Shown piece after piece: positions 36,991-46,884 of a stretch of DNA of 64,000 nucleotides. The DNA lies in the NCBI RefSeq assembly GCF_004145405.1, contig NZ_SELQ01000002.1, positions 310,001 through 374,000 on the forward strand, written 5' to 3'. Origin of the DNA: Salipiger sp. IMCC34102 (lineage in GTDB: Bacteria > Pseudomonadota > Alphaproteobacteria > Rhodobacterales > Rhodobacteraceae). A model generated the notes under the pieces. The model had not been told where the DNA came from, did not search any database, and worked only from the letters and a program-made list of their open reading frames with translations. The first letter of the stretch is position 1, and every line of letters begins with the position of its first letter. The position numbers were made by a program, and so were the translations under genes.

Positions 36991-37385
36991 GCGTCGTCGT
37001 CCTTGCTCAATTCGTCCGTGGCGAGCTCCATCGCCCTGGTCATCGCGGGAACGCCGCCGAACAGACCCGCTTGCGCGATGGTCTCGGCCACTTCCTGCTT
37101 GGTGGCGCCGGCCTCGATCAGGTGGCGCACGGTCAGCCGGATCTGGCTTTCCGCCTGCGCACCCAGGATCACGAGTCCCGTCAGTGTCACCGTCAGCCGC
37201 GTCTTGGCGTCAAGCCCGTCGGGGTTCAACCCCTTGCCGAAAAACATCTCCATCGCGGAAGCCGGCATGGTGGGAAAAAACCCTTCCATGCCATTGACCG
37301 AGAACGTCTTCATGGCCGGGTTCATCTGCTCGACCCAGGTCTCGCCCAGGCGCATCATCGCGGCGAACGGGTTCGTGTCGGTCAT
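36987..37385 (-). CDS. Carboxymuconolactone decarboxylase (CMD)-family protein inside the nuo operon
   Basis: The 132-residue product has a divergent N-terminal half ([20 protein letters not shown]) and a C-terminal CMD-like helical pair: [20 protein letters not shown] and [20 protein letters not shown]. The redox CxxC found in AhpD-type members is absent, so peroxidase-partner activity is not expected. It overlaps nuoI and nuoJ at ATGA on both sides, meaning it is translated as part of the operon. Extra ORFs within nuo operons are known from Rhodobacter. Its role in complex I is unknown. Confidence 0.82.
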   Translation of the reverse strand: MTDTNPFAAMMRLGETWVEQMNPAMKTFSVNGMEGFFPTMPASAMEMFFGKGLNPDGLDAKTRLTVTLTGLVILGAQAESQIRLTVRHLIEAGATKQEVAETIAQAGLFGGVPAMTRAMELATDELSKDDDA

Positions 37386-37870
37386 CGGTAGGGCGCGTCC
37401 ATCTCGAGGTTGCGCGCGATTTCGACCTCCCAGCGGTCACCGTTGTCGAGAAGCTTTTCCTTGTTGTAGTAAAGCTCTTCACGCGTCTCGGTGCTGAACT
37501 CGAAGTTCGGCCCCTCGACGATGGCGTCCACCGGGCAGGCCTCCTGGCAGAGGCCGCAGTAGATGCATTTCGTCATGTCGATGTCGTAGCGCGTCGTCCG
37601 GCGGCTGCCGTCGTCGGTGCGCGGAGCGGCATCGATGGTAATTGCCTGCGCGGGGCAGATCGCCTCGCACAGCTTGCAGGCGATACAGCGTTCTTCCCCG
37701 TTGGGATAGCGGCGCAGGGCGTGCTCCCCGCGGAAGCGCGGCGAAAGCGGGCCCTTCTCGTGGGGGTAGTTCACCGTGGCCTTGGGCCCGAAGAAATACT
37801 TGAACCCCAGACGGAAGCCCGCCCAGATGTCCGTCATCAGGAAGTACTTGGCGGCGCGGGTATAATCCAT
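37382..37870 (-). CDS. nuoI: NADH-quinone oxidoreductase subunit I
   Basis: The 162-residue peripheral subunit binds clusters N6a and N6b. Two complete 4Fe-4S motifs are seen: [14 protein letters not shown] and [16 protein letters not shown]. The N-terminus has an amphipathic membrane-docking stretch ([20 protein letters not shown]). The start is ATG 37870, behind GGAGG; an upstream frame extension has no support. It directly abuts nuoH. Confidence 0.96.
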   Translation of the reverse strand: MDYTRAAKYFLMTDIWAGFRLGFKYFFGPKATVNYPHEKGPLSPRFRGEHALRRYPNGEERCIACKLCEAICPAQAITIDAAPRTDDGSRRTTRYDIDMTKCIYCGLCQEACPVDAIVEGPNFEFSTETREELYYNKEKLLDNGDRWEVEIARNLEMDAPYR

Positions 37871-37871
37871 A

Positions 37872-38915
37872 TCAGCCTCCGATCGTGTAACGGGCCCACA
37901 TCGACCCGAACACTTCAAATTTCGCAAGGAACGACACCAGCACGACCCAGCCCAGCGACAGCGGCAGGAAGACCTTCCAGCCGATGCGCATCAACTGGTC
38001 GTAGCGGTAACGCGGGGTGATGGCCTTGACCATGGCGAAGACGAAGAAGCAGATCATCATCTTCAGCACCATCCACAGGACGCCGTCGGGCAGCCCGGGG
38101 ATCGGCGACAGCCAGCCACCGAGGAACAGCAGGCTCACCAGGGCGCACATCAGCACCACGGTCATCAGCTCGCCGATCATGAACAGCAGGAACGGCGTCG
38201 AGGAATATTCCACCTGATAGCCCGCGACGAGCTCCGATTCCGCCTCCGGCAGGTCGAAGGGGGGACGGTTGGTCTCGGCCAGGGCGCTCACGAAGAACAG
38301 GAACAGCATCGGGAAGTGGGCGACCCAGTACCACGACAGGATGCCCGCACCGCGCTGCGCCTCGACGATGGCGCCGAAGTTCATCGACCCCGTGGAGATG
38401 ATGATGCCGATGATGATCAGCCCCAGCGAGACCTCGTAGGAGATCATCTGCGCGGCGGAGCGGAGCGAGCCCAGGAACGGATATTTCGAGTTCGAGGCCC
38501 AGCCGCCCATGATCACGCCGTAGACCTCCAGCGAGGAGACGGCGAAGACGAAGAGGATCGCCACGTTTATCTCGGACAGGACCCAACCTTCGTTGAAGGG
38601 AATCACGGACCAGGCGATGACCGGCAGCACGAAGGACAGCATCGGTGCGATGAAGTAGACCGGCTTGTCGGCGCCCGCCGGGACGACGATTTCCTTGACG
38701 ATGTACTTCAGGAAGTCCGCGAAGGATTGCAGCACGCCCCAGGGGCCCACCACGTTGGGACCGCGGCGCATCTGGACGGCGGCCCAGATCTTGCGGTCGG
38801 CGTACATCAGCATCGCCAGCGCCAGCAGCAGCGGGATCAGAACCAGCAGGCATTGTCCGAGGATCAACAGGACCTGGCCCGAATTGGTTTGTGTAAAGAA
38901 GGTGTACATATCCAA
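37872..38915 (-). CDS. nuoH: NADH-quinone oxidoreductase subunit H
   Basis: The 347-residue membrane subunit forms the quinone-binding chamber with NuoB and NuoD. About eight helices are present. Signatures include [59 protein letters not shown] (quinone-site acidic loop) and [20 protein letters not shown]. Length and order are normal. Confidence 0.96.
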   Translation of the reverse strand: MDMYTFFTQTNSGQVLLILGQCLLVLIPLLLALAMLMYADRKIWAAVQMRRGPNVVGPWGVLQSFADFLKYIVKEIVVPAGADKPVYFIAPMLSFVLPVIAWSVIPFNEGWVLSEINVAILFVFAVSSLEVYGVIMGGWASNSKYPFLGSLRSAAQMISYEVSLGLIIIGIIISTGSMNFGAIVEAQRGAGILSWYWVAHFPMLFLFFVSALAETNRPPFDLPEAESELVAGYQVEYSSTPFLLFMIGELMTVVLMCALVSLLFLGGWLSPIPGLPDGVLWMVLKMMICFFVFAMVKAITPRYRYDQLMRIGWKVFLPLSLGWVVLVSFLAKFEVFGSMWARYTIGG

Positions 38916-38922
38916 ATCCTGT

Positions 38923-39300
38923 TCAGACGGTCGGGAACCCGGAGGCGCCGCAGTCTGCCACCTTCACGGCGGCGTCAAGGGTGGCACGACCGCGCGGCAG
39001 ATCCGACGAGATCGTGTAAACAGCATCCGCGCGCCAAGTGCCACCCTCCTGCGTCGTATTTACCCGCACGCGGCGTGTGAATCCCTGCCCCCGGATGAGG
39101 GCGTACTGGGCGGCGGCGCAGGCGGCATACTCCTCTGCCACCGTGGGATCGTCGGTCCCGGCGACGGCCACGTCGAATTGCACGAGGTCACCTTCCAGCA
39201 GGGCCGTCTCGACCCCCAGGAAACGCGGACCGGCGGGTTCCGGTGCGGCACAGCCGGTCATCAGACCCAGCGCCAGCCAGATCGGCAGGACCCGGTTCAC
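38923..39300 (-). CDS. Small lipoprotein between nuoG and nuoH
   Basis: The 125-residue product starts at GTG 39300, overlapping the nuoG TGA (GTGA). It has a signal peptide [17 protein letters not shown] with lipobox MTGC, then [20 protein letters not shown] and a C-terminal half with two more Cys pairs ([13 protein letters not shown] and VADCGASG). No family is recognised. Its position, 7 bases before nuoH and coupled to nuoG, ties its expression to complex I. A periplasmic or outer-membrane lipoprotein is an unusual partner, so its role is open. Confidence 0.72.
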   Translation of the reverse strand: MNRVLPIWLALGLMTGCAAPEPAGPRFLGVETALLEGDLVQFDVAVAGTDDPTVAEEYAACAAAQYALIRGQGFTRRVRVNTTQEGGTWRADAVYTISSDLPRGRATLDAAVKVADCGASGFPTV

Positions 39301-41315
39301 TCTGCCGCGATCTTGTCCGAGACGCGCATCTTCGCGTTGGCCGACAGTTCCGCCATCAGGGTCGAGGCGCGGGCGATCGGGTTGCTGAGGTAGAAGTCCG
39401 GCACGGCGTAATCGAAATCGCCCGATCCCAGATCGCCGGCGGCCAGGGCCTCGCCCTCGTTGTCCGGCACCTGGTCGACCTTGGAGAGCACCGGGTGCGC
39501 CTCGATCATCGCGCGGCGCAATTGCGCCAGCGAATCGAACGGCAGCGTCGCGTCGAGTTCCGCGGAGAGCGCCCGCAGGATCGCCCAGTTCTCCTTGGCC
39601 TGACCCGGCGGGAAGCTGGCGCGCATCGCCAGCTGGGGGCGGCCTTCGGTGTTCACGAAAAGGCCGTTCTCCTCGGTATAGGCGGCGGCCGGCAGGATTA
39701 CGTCGGCGCGGTGCGCCCCGCGGTCCCCGTGGCTGCCTTGATAGACGACGAAGGCCCCGGCCGGCACATCGACTTCGTCGGCGCCCAGATTATAGACCAC
39801 TTCCGCGCCGTCGAGCGCTGCTGAAAGGCCGCCATCGGTCACGGCGCCGACGTCCATCGCGCCGACGCGGCTGGCGGCGGTGTGCAGGATCATGACCTTC
39901 GCGCCAGCGTCCTGCGCCATCTTCTGCACGGCGGCCAAGACAGCGGCCCCGTCCTCGCCCTGCAGGGCGCCCTGCCCCACGATCACGAGGCTGCGCTTGT
40001 CCGAGGCGAGCGGGCCATCGGACCCGGAAGCGCCGTTCAAAGCCGCGCGATCCGAGCCGAGCTCGGTCACGTCGTAGGTCAGATCCACCGGCGACCCGCT
40101 GCGAGAGACATCCGCCCCCCGCAGCCAGGCCTTGCGGATGCGCGCGTTCAGGCCGGCAGCCTCCGCCCGGGGGTTGGTGCCGATGAGCAGGATCGCCTCC
40201 GCCTCGTCCAGATCGGCGATCGCGGCATTGCCTACATAGCCCAGACGATTGCCCGCAGGCAGTGCAGCGCCATCGGTCCGGCACTCGACCGAGCCGCCCA
40301 GACCTTCGACCAACTGCTTGAGCGCAAAGGCTGCTTCCACCGGGGCCAGATCCCCGATCAGGCCCGCGACCTTCCCGGACGTCATGGCCTTGGCCACCGC
40401 GGCGAGCGCCTCGGGCCACTCGGCCTTGCGAAGCTTGCCGTTCTCGCGGACGTAGGGCGTATCCAGACGCTGGCGGCGCAACCCGTCGAAGACGAAGCGG
40501 GTCTTGTCGTTGATCCATTCCTCGTTCACGCCGTCGTGGTTGCGCGGCAGGATGCGCATCACTTCGCGCCCCTTGGTGTCGACCCGGATGGAACTGCCGA
40601 GCGCATCCATCACGTCGATGGATTCGGTCTTCGACAGCTCCCAAGGGCGGGCGGTGAAGCTGTAGGGCTTGCTGACCAGCGCGCCCACCGGGCACAGGTC
40701 GATGATGTTGCCCTGCATGTTCGAGGAAAGCGTCTCACCCAGATAGGCAGTGATCTCGGCGTCCTCGCCGCGACCGGTCTGGCCCATCTGGTGGATGCCG
40801 GCGACTTCGGTCGTGAAGCGCACGCAGCGGGTGCAGGAGATGCAGCGCGTCATGTGGGTTTCGACCAGCGGCCCGAGGTCCAGATCCTCGGTCGCGCGCT
40901 TGGGCTCGCGGAAGCGGCTGAAATCGACGCCGTAGGCCATCGCCTGATCCTGCAGGTCGCACTCGCCGCCCTGGTCGCAGATCGGGCAATCCAGCGGGTG
41001 GTTGATGAGCAGGAACTCCATCACCCCCTCTCTGGCCTTCTTCACCATGGGGGAATTCGTCTTCACCCGCGGCGGCTCTCCGTCCTTGCCGGGGCGCAGG
41101 TCGCGCACCTGCATCGCACAGGAGGCGGCGGGCTTGGGCGGGCCGCCCACGACCTCGACCAGACACATCCGGCAGTTCCCGGCGATCGACAGGCGCTCGT
41201 GATAGCAAAAGCGGGGGATCTCGATGCCCGCGACCTCGCAGGCCTGGATCAGGGTCATCGCACCGTCGACCTCGATATCGGTGCCGTCGATGTTGATTGT
41301 CTTGAGGTCGGACAT
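39297..41315 (-). CDS. nuoG: NADH-quinone oxidoreductase subunit G
   Basis: The 672-residue peripheral subunit holds N1b, N4 and N5 clusters. It has an N-terminal 2Fe-2S domain ([20 protein letters not shown]), a His-Cys 4Fe-4S segment ([18 protein letters not shown]) and a second 4Fe-4S ([10 protein letters not shown]). A molybdopterin-oxidoreductase-like domain follows without evidence of a cofactor. [20 protein letters not shown] is typical. The start [11 protein letters not shown] at 41315 is preferred over a long in-frame extension that lacks homology. Confidence 0.95.
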   Translation of the reverse strand: MSDLKTINIDGTDIEVDGAMTLIQACEVAGIEIPRFCYHERLSIAGNCRMCLVEVVGGPPKPAASCAMQVRDLRPGKDGEPPRVKTNSPMVKKAREGVMEFLLINHPLDCPICDQGGECDLQDQAMAYGVDFSRFREPKRATEDLDLGPLVETHMTRCISCTRCVRFTTEVAGIHQMGQTGRGEDAEITAYLGETLSSNMQGNIIDLCPVGALVSKPYSFTARPWELSKTESIDVMDALGSSIRVDTKGREVMRILPRNHDGVNEEWINDKTRFVFDGLRRQRLDTPYVRENGKLRKAEWPEALAAVAKAMTSGKVAGLIGDLAPVEAAFALKQLVEGLGGSVECRTDGAALPAGNRLGYVGNAAIADLDEAEAILLIGTNPRAEAAGLNARIRKAWLRGADVSRSGSPVDLTYDVTELGSDRAALNGASGSDGPLASDKRSLVIVGQGALQGEDGAAVLAAVQKMAQDAGAKVMILHTAASRVGAMDVGAVTDGGLSAALDGAEVVYNLGADEVDVPAGAFVVYQGSHGDRGAHRADVILPAAAYTEENGLFVNTEGRPQLAMRASFPPGQAKENWAILRALSAELDATLPFDSLAQLRRAMIEAHPVLSKVDQVPDNEGEALAAGDLGSGDFDYAVPDFYLSNPIARASTLMAELSANAKMRVSDKIAAE

Positions 41316-41454
41316 GGAAGCTCTCCGGACGTCGCGCGCCCGCCAGGGCGCTGTTGCCCGCGGTTCTAGCGCGCCACGCGCCGGGATGCCAGCGGGAGCG
41401 CGGGTTTTTCCGCGCCCTGCTGCGGCGTGACGCAGCCCGCCGTCGGACAGCTCG

Positions 41455-41841
41455 TCAGCGTAAGAGCCGTCCCACCGCGTCGCCCTGAGCAATGCGCGCG
41501 CGGCCGACGCGGCAGAAGCTCTCGCGATCGGCGCGATCGACGCCAAGCCGTTCGAGACGGGTCCAGGCGATGGCTTCCAGGCGATCCTTCTCGGCGTCGT
41601 TGTCGACGAAAGCGTCAACCTCGGCGCTGGAATAACCCAGGGAGCGCGCCTGGTTCTTCAGCCCGAAGAGCGTCGCGATCCCCGTCAGGGTGCGCGCGCT
41701 GATGCTGTCGCATTGCTCGGAGATTTCGTAGGCCATGCCGACGGCGATCAGCCCTTCGGTGATGGCGGTCTCGTCGCGCAGTTGCGCGCTGGCCGTGGTG
41801 GTGGCGGTGGCCATGATGGCGGCGATGGCGAAGGTGCGCAT
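41455..41841 (-). CDS. DUF5333-type exported protein
   Basis: The 128-residue product has a signal peptide (about residues 1-20, [16 protein letters not shown], cleaved before QLRDE). The small helical mature part contains [40 protein letters not shown] and an end [20 protein letters not shown]; the two cysteines could pair. I recognise it as the Rhodobacterales DUF5333 family. It lies between DUF3291 and nuoG, so it is carried within the nuo operon. Function unknown. Confidence 0.75.
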   Translation of the reverse strand: MRTFAIAAIMATATTTASAQLRDETAITEGLIAVGMAYEISEQCDSISARTLTGIATLFGLKNQARSLGYSSAEVDAFVDNDAEKDRLEAIAWTRLERLGVDRADRESFCRVGRARIAQGDAVGRLLR

Positions 41842-41900
41842 GGTCTGTCGTCCTGTTGGGAAGACATCACAGATGGGGCCGCCGCCCGCGCTATCCAATA

Positions 41901-42383
41901 TCAGGGCGCCGTCGCGCGCCCCGCTCTCGGATCTTTGACCCGTTTCAACAGCCCGCGCGCGCCGAAGGTCTCCGCCGTCTCGCCCGCCTGCTCGAGGGCA
42001 CGCCACCGCGCAAGCCCTTCCGCAAGGTCCGGGCGGTGGTCCTGCGGCACGGTCCAGATCACCAGGTGACCGCTGTCGTCCGGCACGAACCATTCCGCGG
42101 AACGGGCCAGGAATTTCGCGTGCACCGTCTTGTGAACGAAGGACCACAGGCTATCGGCGTCGCGCCAGACCAAAAGCGTGCTTGCCGTGTTCGGCCGAAG
42201 CGCGAAGGCACCCGACAGCTCCGTCTGCGCCTCGAACATGCTTTCGCCGTCCAGCATCCAGACGAAACCGTCGCTGCGCTGCGCCAGCAGGTTCACCCAG
42301 TCGAGCGCATTCTGGAAATCCGCGATTCGGGGATCGTCCCACGGATAGCGCAGCGTCCCGAAGTTGAGCTCCGCGAGCGGCAT
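41901..42383 (-). CDS. DUF3291-domain protein
   Basis: The 160-residue cytoplasmic protein begins [20 protein letters not shown] and continues with GFVWMLDGESMF and SLWSFVHKTVHAKFLARSAEW. These are features of DUF3291, a ferredoxin-like alpha/beta-barrel fold related to small monooxygenases. The start shares a base with the nuoF stop (TAATG), showing coupling. Its presence in a complex I operon suggests an assembly or accessory role, but nothing in the sequence proves it. Confidence 0.8.
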   Translation of the reverse strand: MPLAELNFGTLRYPWDDPRIADFQNALDWVNLLAQRSDGFVWMLDGESMFEAQTELSGAFALRPNTASTLLVWRDADSLWSFVHKTVHAKFLARSAEWFVPDDSGHLVIWTVPQDHRPDLAEGLARWRALEQAGETAETFGARGLLKRVKDPRAGRATAP

Positions 42384-43666
42384 TACTCCGCGGCGATGGG
42401 ACGCTTGTGCTTGATGCGGTCCTCGATCTCGTCGCGGAAGTTGCGGATCAGGCCCTGGATCGGCCAGGCGGCGGCGTCGCCGAGGGCGCAGATCGTGTGA
42501 CCCTCGACCTGCTTGGTCACGTCGAGCAGCATGTCGATCTCCTCGACCGCGGCGTTGCCCGCGATCAGACGTTCCATCACGCGCATCATCCAGCCGGTGC
42601 CCTCGCGGCAGGGGGTGCACTGGCCACAGGATTCGTGCTTGTAGAACTTGGCCAGCCGCCAGATCGCCTTGATCATGTCGACGTTCTTGTCCATCACGAT
42701 GACCGCCGCGGTGCCCAGACCCGACTGCAACTCGTTGCGCAGGTAGTCGAAATCCATCACCGCGTCGCGCATCTTCTCGCCGCGCACGCAAGGCACGGAC
42801 GACCCGCCCGGGATCACGGCCTTGAGGTTGTCCCAACCGCCGCGGATGCCGCCGCAGTGCTTCTCGATCAGCTCCTCGAAGGAGATGCTCATCTCCTCCT
42901 CGACCACGCAGGGGTTGTTCACGTGGCCGGAGATCGCGAAGAGCTTGGTGCCCGCGTTGTTCGGACGTCCCATGCCGGCGAACCATGCACCGCCCCGGCG
43001 CAGGATCGTCGGCACCACGGCGATGGATTCCACGTTGTTCACCGTCGTCGGGCAACCGTAGAGGCCCGCGCCCGCCGGGAACGGCGGTTTCATCCGGGGC
43101 ATGCCCTTCTTGCCTTCGAGGCTTTCCAGAAGCGCCGTTTCCTCGCCGCAGATATAGGCCCCCGCCCCGTGCGCGAGGTAGAGGTCGAAGTCCCAGCCGG
43201 AGCCGCAGGCGTCCATGCCGATCAGACCGGCCTCGTAGGCCTCGTCGATGGCGTTCTGCAGCGCTTCCTTCTCGCGGATGTATTCGCCGCGGATGTAGAT
43301 GTAGCAGGCGTGGGCCTGCATGGCGAAGCTGGCGATCAGGCAGCCTTCGATCAGCGTGTGCGGATCGTGGCGCATGATCTCGCGGTCCTTGCAGGTGCCC
43401 GGCTCGGATTCGTCGGCGTTCACCACCAGATAGGCAGGCCGCCCGTCGCTTTCCTTGGGCATGAAGGACCACTTGAGACCCGTCGGAAAGCCCGCCCCGC
43501 CGCGTCCGCGCAGGCCGGAGGCCTTCATTTCCTCGACGATCCAGTCCTTGCCCTTGCCCAGGATATCCTTCGTGCCGTCCCAGTGGCCGCGCGCCTGCGC
43601 GCCCTTCAGCGACCGGTCGTGCATCCCGTAGAGATTGGTGAAAATGCGGTCCTGATCTTTCAGCAT
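42383..43666 (-). CDS. nuoF: NADH-quinone oxidoreductase subunit F
   Basis: The 427-residue subunit oxidises NADH and binds FMN and cluster N3. The NADH/FMN site is [18 protein letters not shown], followed by [38 protein letters not shown] and the cluster motif [16 protein letters not shown] come later. The start is MLKDQDRIF at 43666; five residues of extension are possible. A 42-base gap separates it from the DUF5337 gene. Confidence 0.96.
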   Translation of the reverse strand: MLKDQDRIFTNLYGMHDRSLKGAQARGHWDGTKDILGKGKDWIVEEMKASGLRGRGGAGFPTGLKWSFMPKESDGRPAYLVVNADESEPGTCKDREIMRHDPHTLIEGCLIASFAMQAHACYIYIRGEYIREKEALQNAIDEAYEAGLIGMDACGSGWDFDLYLAHGAGAYICGEETALLESLEGKKGMPRMKPPFPAGAGLYGCPTTVNNVESIAVVPTILRRGGAWFAGMGRPNNAGTKLFAISGHVNNPCVVEEEMSISFEELIEKHCGGIRGGWDNLKAVIPGGSSVPCVRGEKMRDAVMDFDYLRNELQSGLGTAAVIVMDKNVDMIKAIWRLAKFYKHESCGQCTPCREGTGWMMRVMERLIAGNAAVEEIDMLLDVTKQVEGHTICALGDAAAWPIQGLIRNFRDEIEDRIKHKRPIAAE

Positions 43667-43708
43667 GGCGCGGGTCCTCAAACGTCAGTCAGGGCCCACC
43701 GGCCCCCG

Positions 43709-43918
43709 TTACCGCGTCTTTTGCCAGATTCTGACGGTGACAACCAGTGACCAAATGAACGCAGCCAGGCTGATGAGGTAGAACAGGATCTCGAACCGCG
43801 GCGGAAGGCCCGTCACGGCCACGAGCCACGGCGCGAGGATCGCGAGCACACCGCCCGCGGCGATCACGATTGCGGCGATGCGCCCCTGGCGCGCGGTCTC
43901 TTCGGTGTGCTGGCTCAT
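43709..43918 (-). CDS. DUF5337-type small membrane protein
   Basis: The 69-residue product has two membrane helices (IAAIVIAAGGVLAILAPWLV and ILFYLISLAAFIWSLVVTVR) and a short polar N-terminus with ETARQGR. It is the Rhodobacterales DUF5337 family, which I associate with this position in nuo operons. It lies 3 bases after the HHH membrane gene. Role unknown; a complex I assembly or stability factor is one possibility. Confidence 0.75.
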   Translation of the reverse strand: MSQHTEETARQGRIAAIVIAAGGVLAILAPWLVAVTGLPPRFEILFYLISLAAFIWSLVVTVRIWQKTR

Positions 43919-43921
43919 GCG

Positions 43922-44992
43922 TCAGGACCTATCGTCCGTGACGGCCGGGGTCGAGGCCCCCGCCTCCGTCGCGTTGAACAGGGCCTTGGCCTGATCGACC
44001 CAGGCGTCGCGGCTGGCCCGCCCCCGAAAGCCCACGAGGTTGTCGTCGACCCAGGCCAGTTCCGCGTCGGACCAACCGGCCATCTGGTCGAAATGGTAGA
44101 TGCCGAGATCGTTGAGGGCTGATTCGAGCTTCGGCCCCACCCCCTTGATCCGCTTGAGGTCATCCGCCGTTCCGTTGCGTGGAGCGCCAAGCGTCTCGGG
44201 CTTGGCCGCATCATCGGTTGCGGTCCCCTCCCCCATCTCCGCCGGGTCGGATGGCCTCTCACCTCCGGGCGTCGGCGTGGCATTGGGCGGCGTTGCAGCA
44301 TCGGAGGGCGTCGCAGCCGTGATCGGCACGGCCGCGCCGGATGCCGTCGAGACGCTGGCCGGGACCGGTTTCGGCTGTGCCTCCACCTCGGACGTGCCGG
44401 GCGCACCGGGATCGGACATCGCGGAGTCGGGCGACGGGCCCGTCGCTTTCGGTTCCGGTCTGGCCATTACCTCAGACGCCCCTTTCGACCCGGGGTCGGC
44501 TGCGGCATCGGGGGCCACGGACGGCTCGGTCGACGGGGCCGGACCGACGGGCGAGGTTTGCGCCTCGGCGGTCTCGACCGATGCCGCACCTTTCGCGCCG
44601 GGTGCAGGCACGGCGTCAACTTCGTGTGCTTCGTCCTCGCGTGCGTCGACCTGCGTGGGGGCCGTACCCTCGCCCTGTCGTGCATGATCGGAGGTGTCAG
44701 CGCCCGCCCCTTGCGGACCGGCCGCGGTCGCGCCGGTGGCATGCGACGCGGCGGCACCTGTCGCCGGAGCGTTCGTGCTCCGCCCCGCCGCGCGGGGTTC
44801 GACCGTCCGGGTGGCCGCCGGGCCTTGCCGTCCCTTCCAGACCGCATAGGCGACGATCACCGTCACCACCCCTGCGACGAGCAAGGCCCACCCGAAGCCG
44901 GCCCCGAACATCGCTGCGACCACGCCGGCGATCAGCCCGAGCGCCGCCGCGATCAACAGAATTCCCACTTCCTTCGGAGCCGTCGTTTTCAT
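43922..44992 (-). CDS. Membrane protein with low-complexity linker and C-terminal helix-hairpin-helix (HHH) domain
   Basis: The product has 356 residues. Two membrane helices come first (about residues 8-50, VGILLIAAALGLIAGVVAAM and WALLVAGVVTVIVAYAVW). A linker of about 220 residues follows, rich in Ala, Pro, Thr and Glu. The C-terminal domain of about 75 residues begins DDLKRIKGVGPKLESALNDL and continues GIYHFDQMAGWSDAELAWVD. This domain is closely similar to the C-terminal extension of NuoE encoded just upstream. GVGPKLE is an HHH-type motif. An AGGAAG site precedes ATG 44992. Function unknown; see findings. Confidence 0.75.
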   Translation of the reverse strand: MKTTAPKEVGILLIAAALGLIAGVVAAMFGAGFGWALLVAGVVTVIVAYAVWKGRQGPAATRTVEPRAAGRSTNAPATGAAASHATGATAAGPQGAGADTSDHARQGEGTAPTQVDAREDEAHEVDAVPAPGAKGAASVETAEAQTSPVGPAPSTEPSVAPDAAADPGSKGASEVMARPEPKATGPSPDSAMSDPGAPGTSEVEAQPKPVPASVSTASGAAVPITAATPSDAATPPNATPTPGGERPSDPAEMGEGTATDDAAKPETLGAPRNGTADDLKRIKGVGPKLESALNDLGIYHFDQMAGWSDAELAWVDDNLVGFRGRASRDAWVDQAKALFNATEAGASTPAVTDDRS

Positions 44993-45048
44993 CGCACTTC
45001 CTCTGGTTGCCTTCCCAAGAGACTAAGCGCGTTCGAGCGTCAGACCAG

Positions 45049-45088
45049 AAAAAAGGCCCGAACCGGGACGACGTGTCCGGTTCAGGCC
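45049..45088 (-). terminator. Intrinsic terminator directly after nuoE
   Basis: Read on the minus strand, GGCCTGAACCGG pairs with CCGGTTCGGGCC across a 10-base loop (one T-G pair) and is followed by six T. It lies 33 bases after the nuoE stop, inside the nuo operon, so it may attenuate transcription into the downstream genes. The rest of the 128-base gap shows no clear promoter. Confidence 0.75.
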
Positions 45089-45120
45089 TGGAAACAAGGT
45101 GAAAAATGATGCGCCGCGCG

Positions 45121-46530
45121 CTAGTCAGCGGAAAGATGCCGCGCCTGACCGACCCAATCGTCGCGCATCACGCGGCCACGGAATTTCAGCCGCGAATCGA
45201 CCCAGGCCATCTCCGCCTCCGACCAGCTTGCGATCTGGTCGAAATGGTAGATGCCCAGATCGTGCAGCATGCCTTCGATCTTCGGGCCCACGCCCTTGAG
45301 TTGCTTCAGGTCGTCCGCTTCGCCCCCACGGGGGCCGTCGAGCGTTTCGGGTTCGGATTCCTCGACCCCTTCCAACGGGTTGTGGGCGGCCGAGGTGGGC
45401 TTGGACGAGGCGGCACCGTCGCGCGCCGTCACGTCGCTGTCGTCGGTATCGACGGCAGCGCCGCCGGTCTTGGGCCCCGCGCCGGTCGTGCGCGGACCGG
45501 GGGCGGGCGTGTCCTCTCCATCGTGGCCGGAGGCGCCCTTGAGGTTCTCGCGCGCGTCCTCTTCGCTGTCGAGCGAGGAATCCTTCATCGTCTCGCGCGT
45601 ATCGACCTTCTCCTCGGGGGCGACGCTGCCTTCCTCTGGCTTGCCGGACGGCTCGACGTCGGGCGCTTCGCCGCGCACCTCGGCCATCCCGTCGGAGGCA
45701 TCGCCCACGTCACGCGGCGCCTCTTCATCGCCCGCAACCCGGCCGCCCTGCGCGCCGTCCGGTCCGTCGGGGGCCATCTTCTCGTCGCGCGCGGCGGCGA
45801 CGGGATCTTCGTCCGCCGTCCCGGCCCTTTGCCAAGGCGTGAGCAGCGGCACCTCGGTCCCGTCGATCCGCTTGAGCGTGTCGCCGATGTCCGTGGCCAG
45901 CTGGGCGCTCGCGTTGAACTGGGCCTTGCCGCTTTCGTGGTCCTTGAGGCTGGTCAGCCCCGAGAGCGGCTCGGAAGCGTAGCGCCCGTTCTGCGGTCCG
46001 GGGACCGGAACCTCGCCCTTGCCCATCCGCTCGATCAGCTCGCGCAGCTTTTCGGCGGTCAGATCCTCGTAGTAATCCTTGCCGATCTGAGCCATCGGCG
46101 CGTTGGCGCAGGAGCCGAGACACTCGACCTCCTCCCAAGAGAACTTACCGTCGGAGGACAGCGTGTGCGGCTTGTCCGAGATCATCTCGCGGCAGACGCC
46201 GATCAGGTCCTCGGCGCCGCAGATCATGCAAGACAGCGTACCGCAGACCTGGATATGCGCGACGGAGCCCACAGGGGCCAGCTGGAACATGAAGTAGAAG
46301 GTCGCGACCTCGAGCACGCGGATGTATTGCATGCCCAGCATGTCGGCCACGTGTTCGATCGCTGCGCGGGTCAGCCAGCCTTCCTGTTCCTGCGCGCGCC
46401 ACAGCAGCGGAATGACCGCGCTGGCCTGGCGGCCTTCGGGAAACTTGGTCATCTGCCCCTCGGCCCAGGCGCGGTTGGCATCCGTGAAAGCGAACGAATC
46501 CGGCTGGTCGGGGTGCAGGCGTCTTAGCAT
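45121..46530 (-). CDS. nuoE: NADH-quinone oxidoreductase subunit E with long C-terminal extension
   Basis: The product has 469 residues, about twice the usual length. Residues 1-200 are the thioredoxin-like 2Fe-2S subunit, and the four cluster N1a ligands are present as CGTLSC and [25 protein letters not shown] is typical. A highly acidic, low-complexity linker of about 200 residues follows. A C-terminal HHH domain ([40 protein letters not shown]) closes the protein. A terminator follows the stop. The same domain type also ends ribosomal protein L21 in related bacteria, as far as I recall. Confidence 0.93.
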   Translation of the reverse strand: MLRRLHPDQPDSFAFTDANRAWAEGQMTKFPEGRQASAVIPLLWRAQEQEGWLTRAAIEHVADMLGMQYIRVLEVATFYFMFQLAPVGSVAHIQVCGTLSCMICGAEDLIGVCREMISDKPHTLSSDGKFSWEEVECLGSCANAPMAQIGKDYYEDLTAEKLRELIERMGKGEVPVPGPQNGRYASEPLSGLTSLKDHESGKAQFNASAQLATDIGDTLKRIDGTEVPLLTPWQRAGTADEDPVAAARDEKMAPDGPDGAQGGRVAGDEEAPRDVGDASDGMAEVRGEAPDVEPSGKPEEGSVAPEEKVDTRETMKDSSLDSEEDARENLKGASGHDGEDTPAPGPRTTGAGPKTGGAAVDTDDSDVTARDGAASSKPTSAAHNPLEGVEESEPETLDGPRGGEADDLKQLKGVGPKIEGMLHDLGIYHFDQIASWSEAEMAWVDSRLKFRGRVMRDDWVGQARHLSAD

Positions 46531-46554
46531 GTCGTAGTCTTTCGCAGGGTCGGG

Positions 46555-46884
46555 TCAGATGCAGCGGTCGCTTAGCACGCGGATCGCGCCGCTGCCAGAG
46601 ACCTCCACCCGGCCTTCGGCTTCGAGTTGCGGCGTCAGCGAGAGCAGTTCCTGCTGGCTGATGGTGGCATCCGTCAGCACGTCCGAGACGTTCTCCGTCG
46701 TCAGCGCGCAGCCGTTGTCCTCGATCCCGCGCACCAGCCGTTCCTTGGCCGTTAGCAGCGTGGGCTGCGGCGTCGGCGCCGATTGTTCCATCGGATCGGC
46801 GGGCATGTTGTTGCCCAGGCTCGGAATGCCGGGCGAACAGGCGGTCACGCCGATCAGGGCCAGCGGGGTCAGGATACGCTTCAT
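46555..46884 (-). CDS. Small lipoprotein between nuoD and nuoE
   Basis: The 109-residue product has signal peptide [16 protein letters not shown] with lipobox VTAC. A short Pro-rich linker (SAPTPQPT) leads to a small C-terminal domain of about 65 residues: [40 protein letters not shown] and [12 protein letters not shown]. The domain has two cysteines that may pair. The ATG overlaps the nuoD stop (ATGA), so it is translated with complex I. No family is recognised with confidence. Confidence 0.72.
   Translation of the reverse strand: MKRILTPLALIGVTACSPGIPSLGNNMPADPMEQSAPTPQPTLLTAKERLVRGIEDNGCALTTENVSDVLTDATISQQELLSLTPQLEAEGRVEVSGSGAIRVLSDRCI

Noticed and set aside
41316-41618. N-terminal extension of nuoG of about 100 residues
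   Set aside because: The extension lies outside the NuoG family, and a standard N-terminus begins at [11 protein letters not shown] (41315). The upstream part overlaps the DUF5333 gene.
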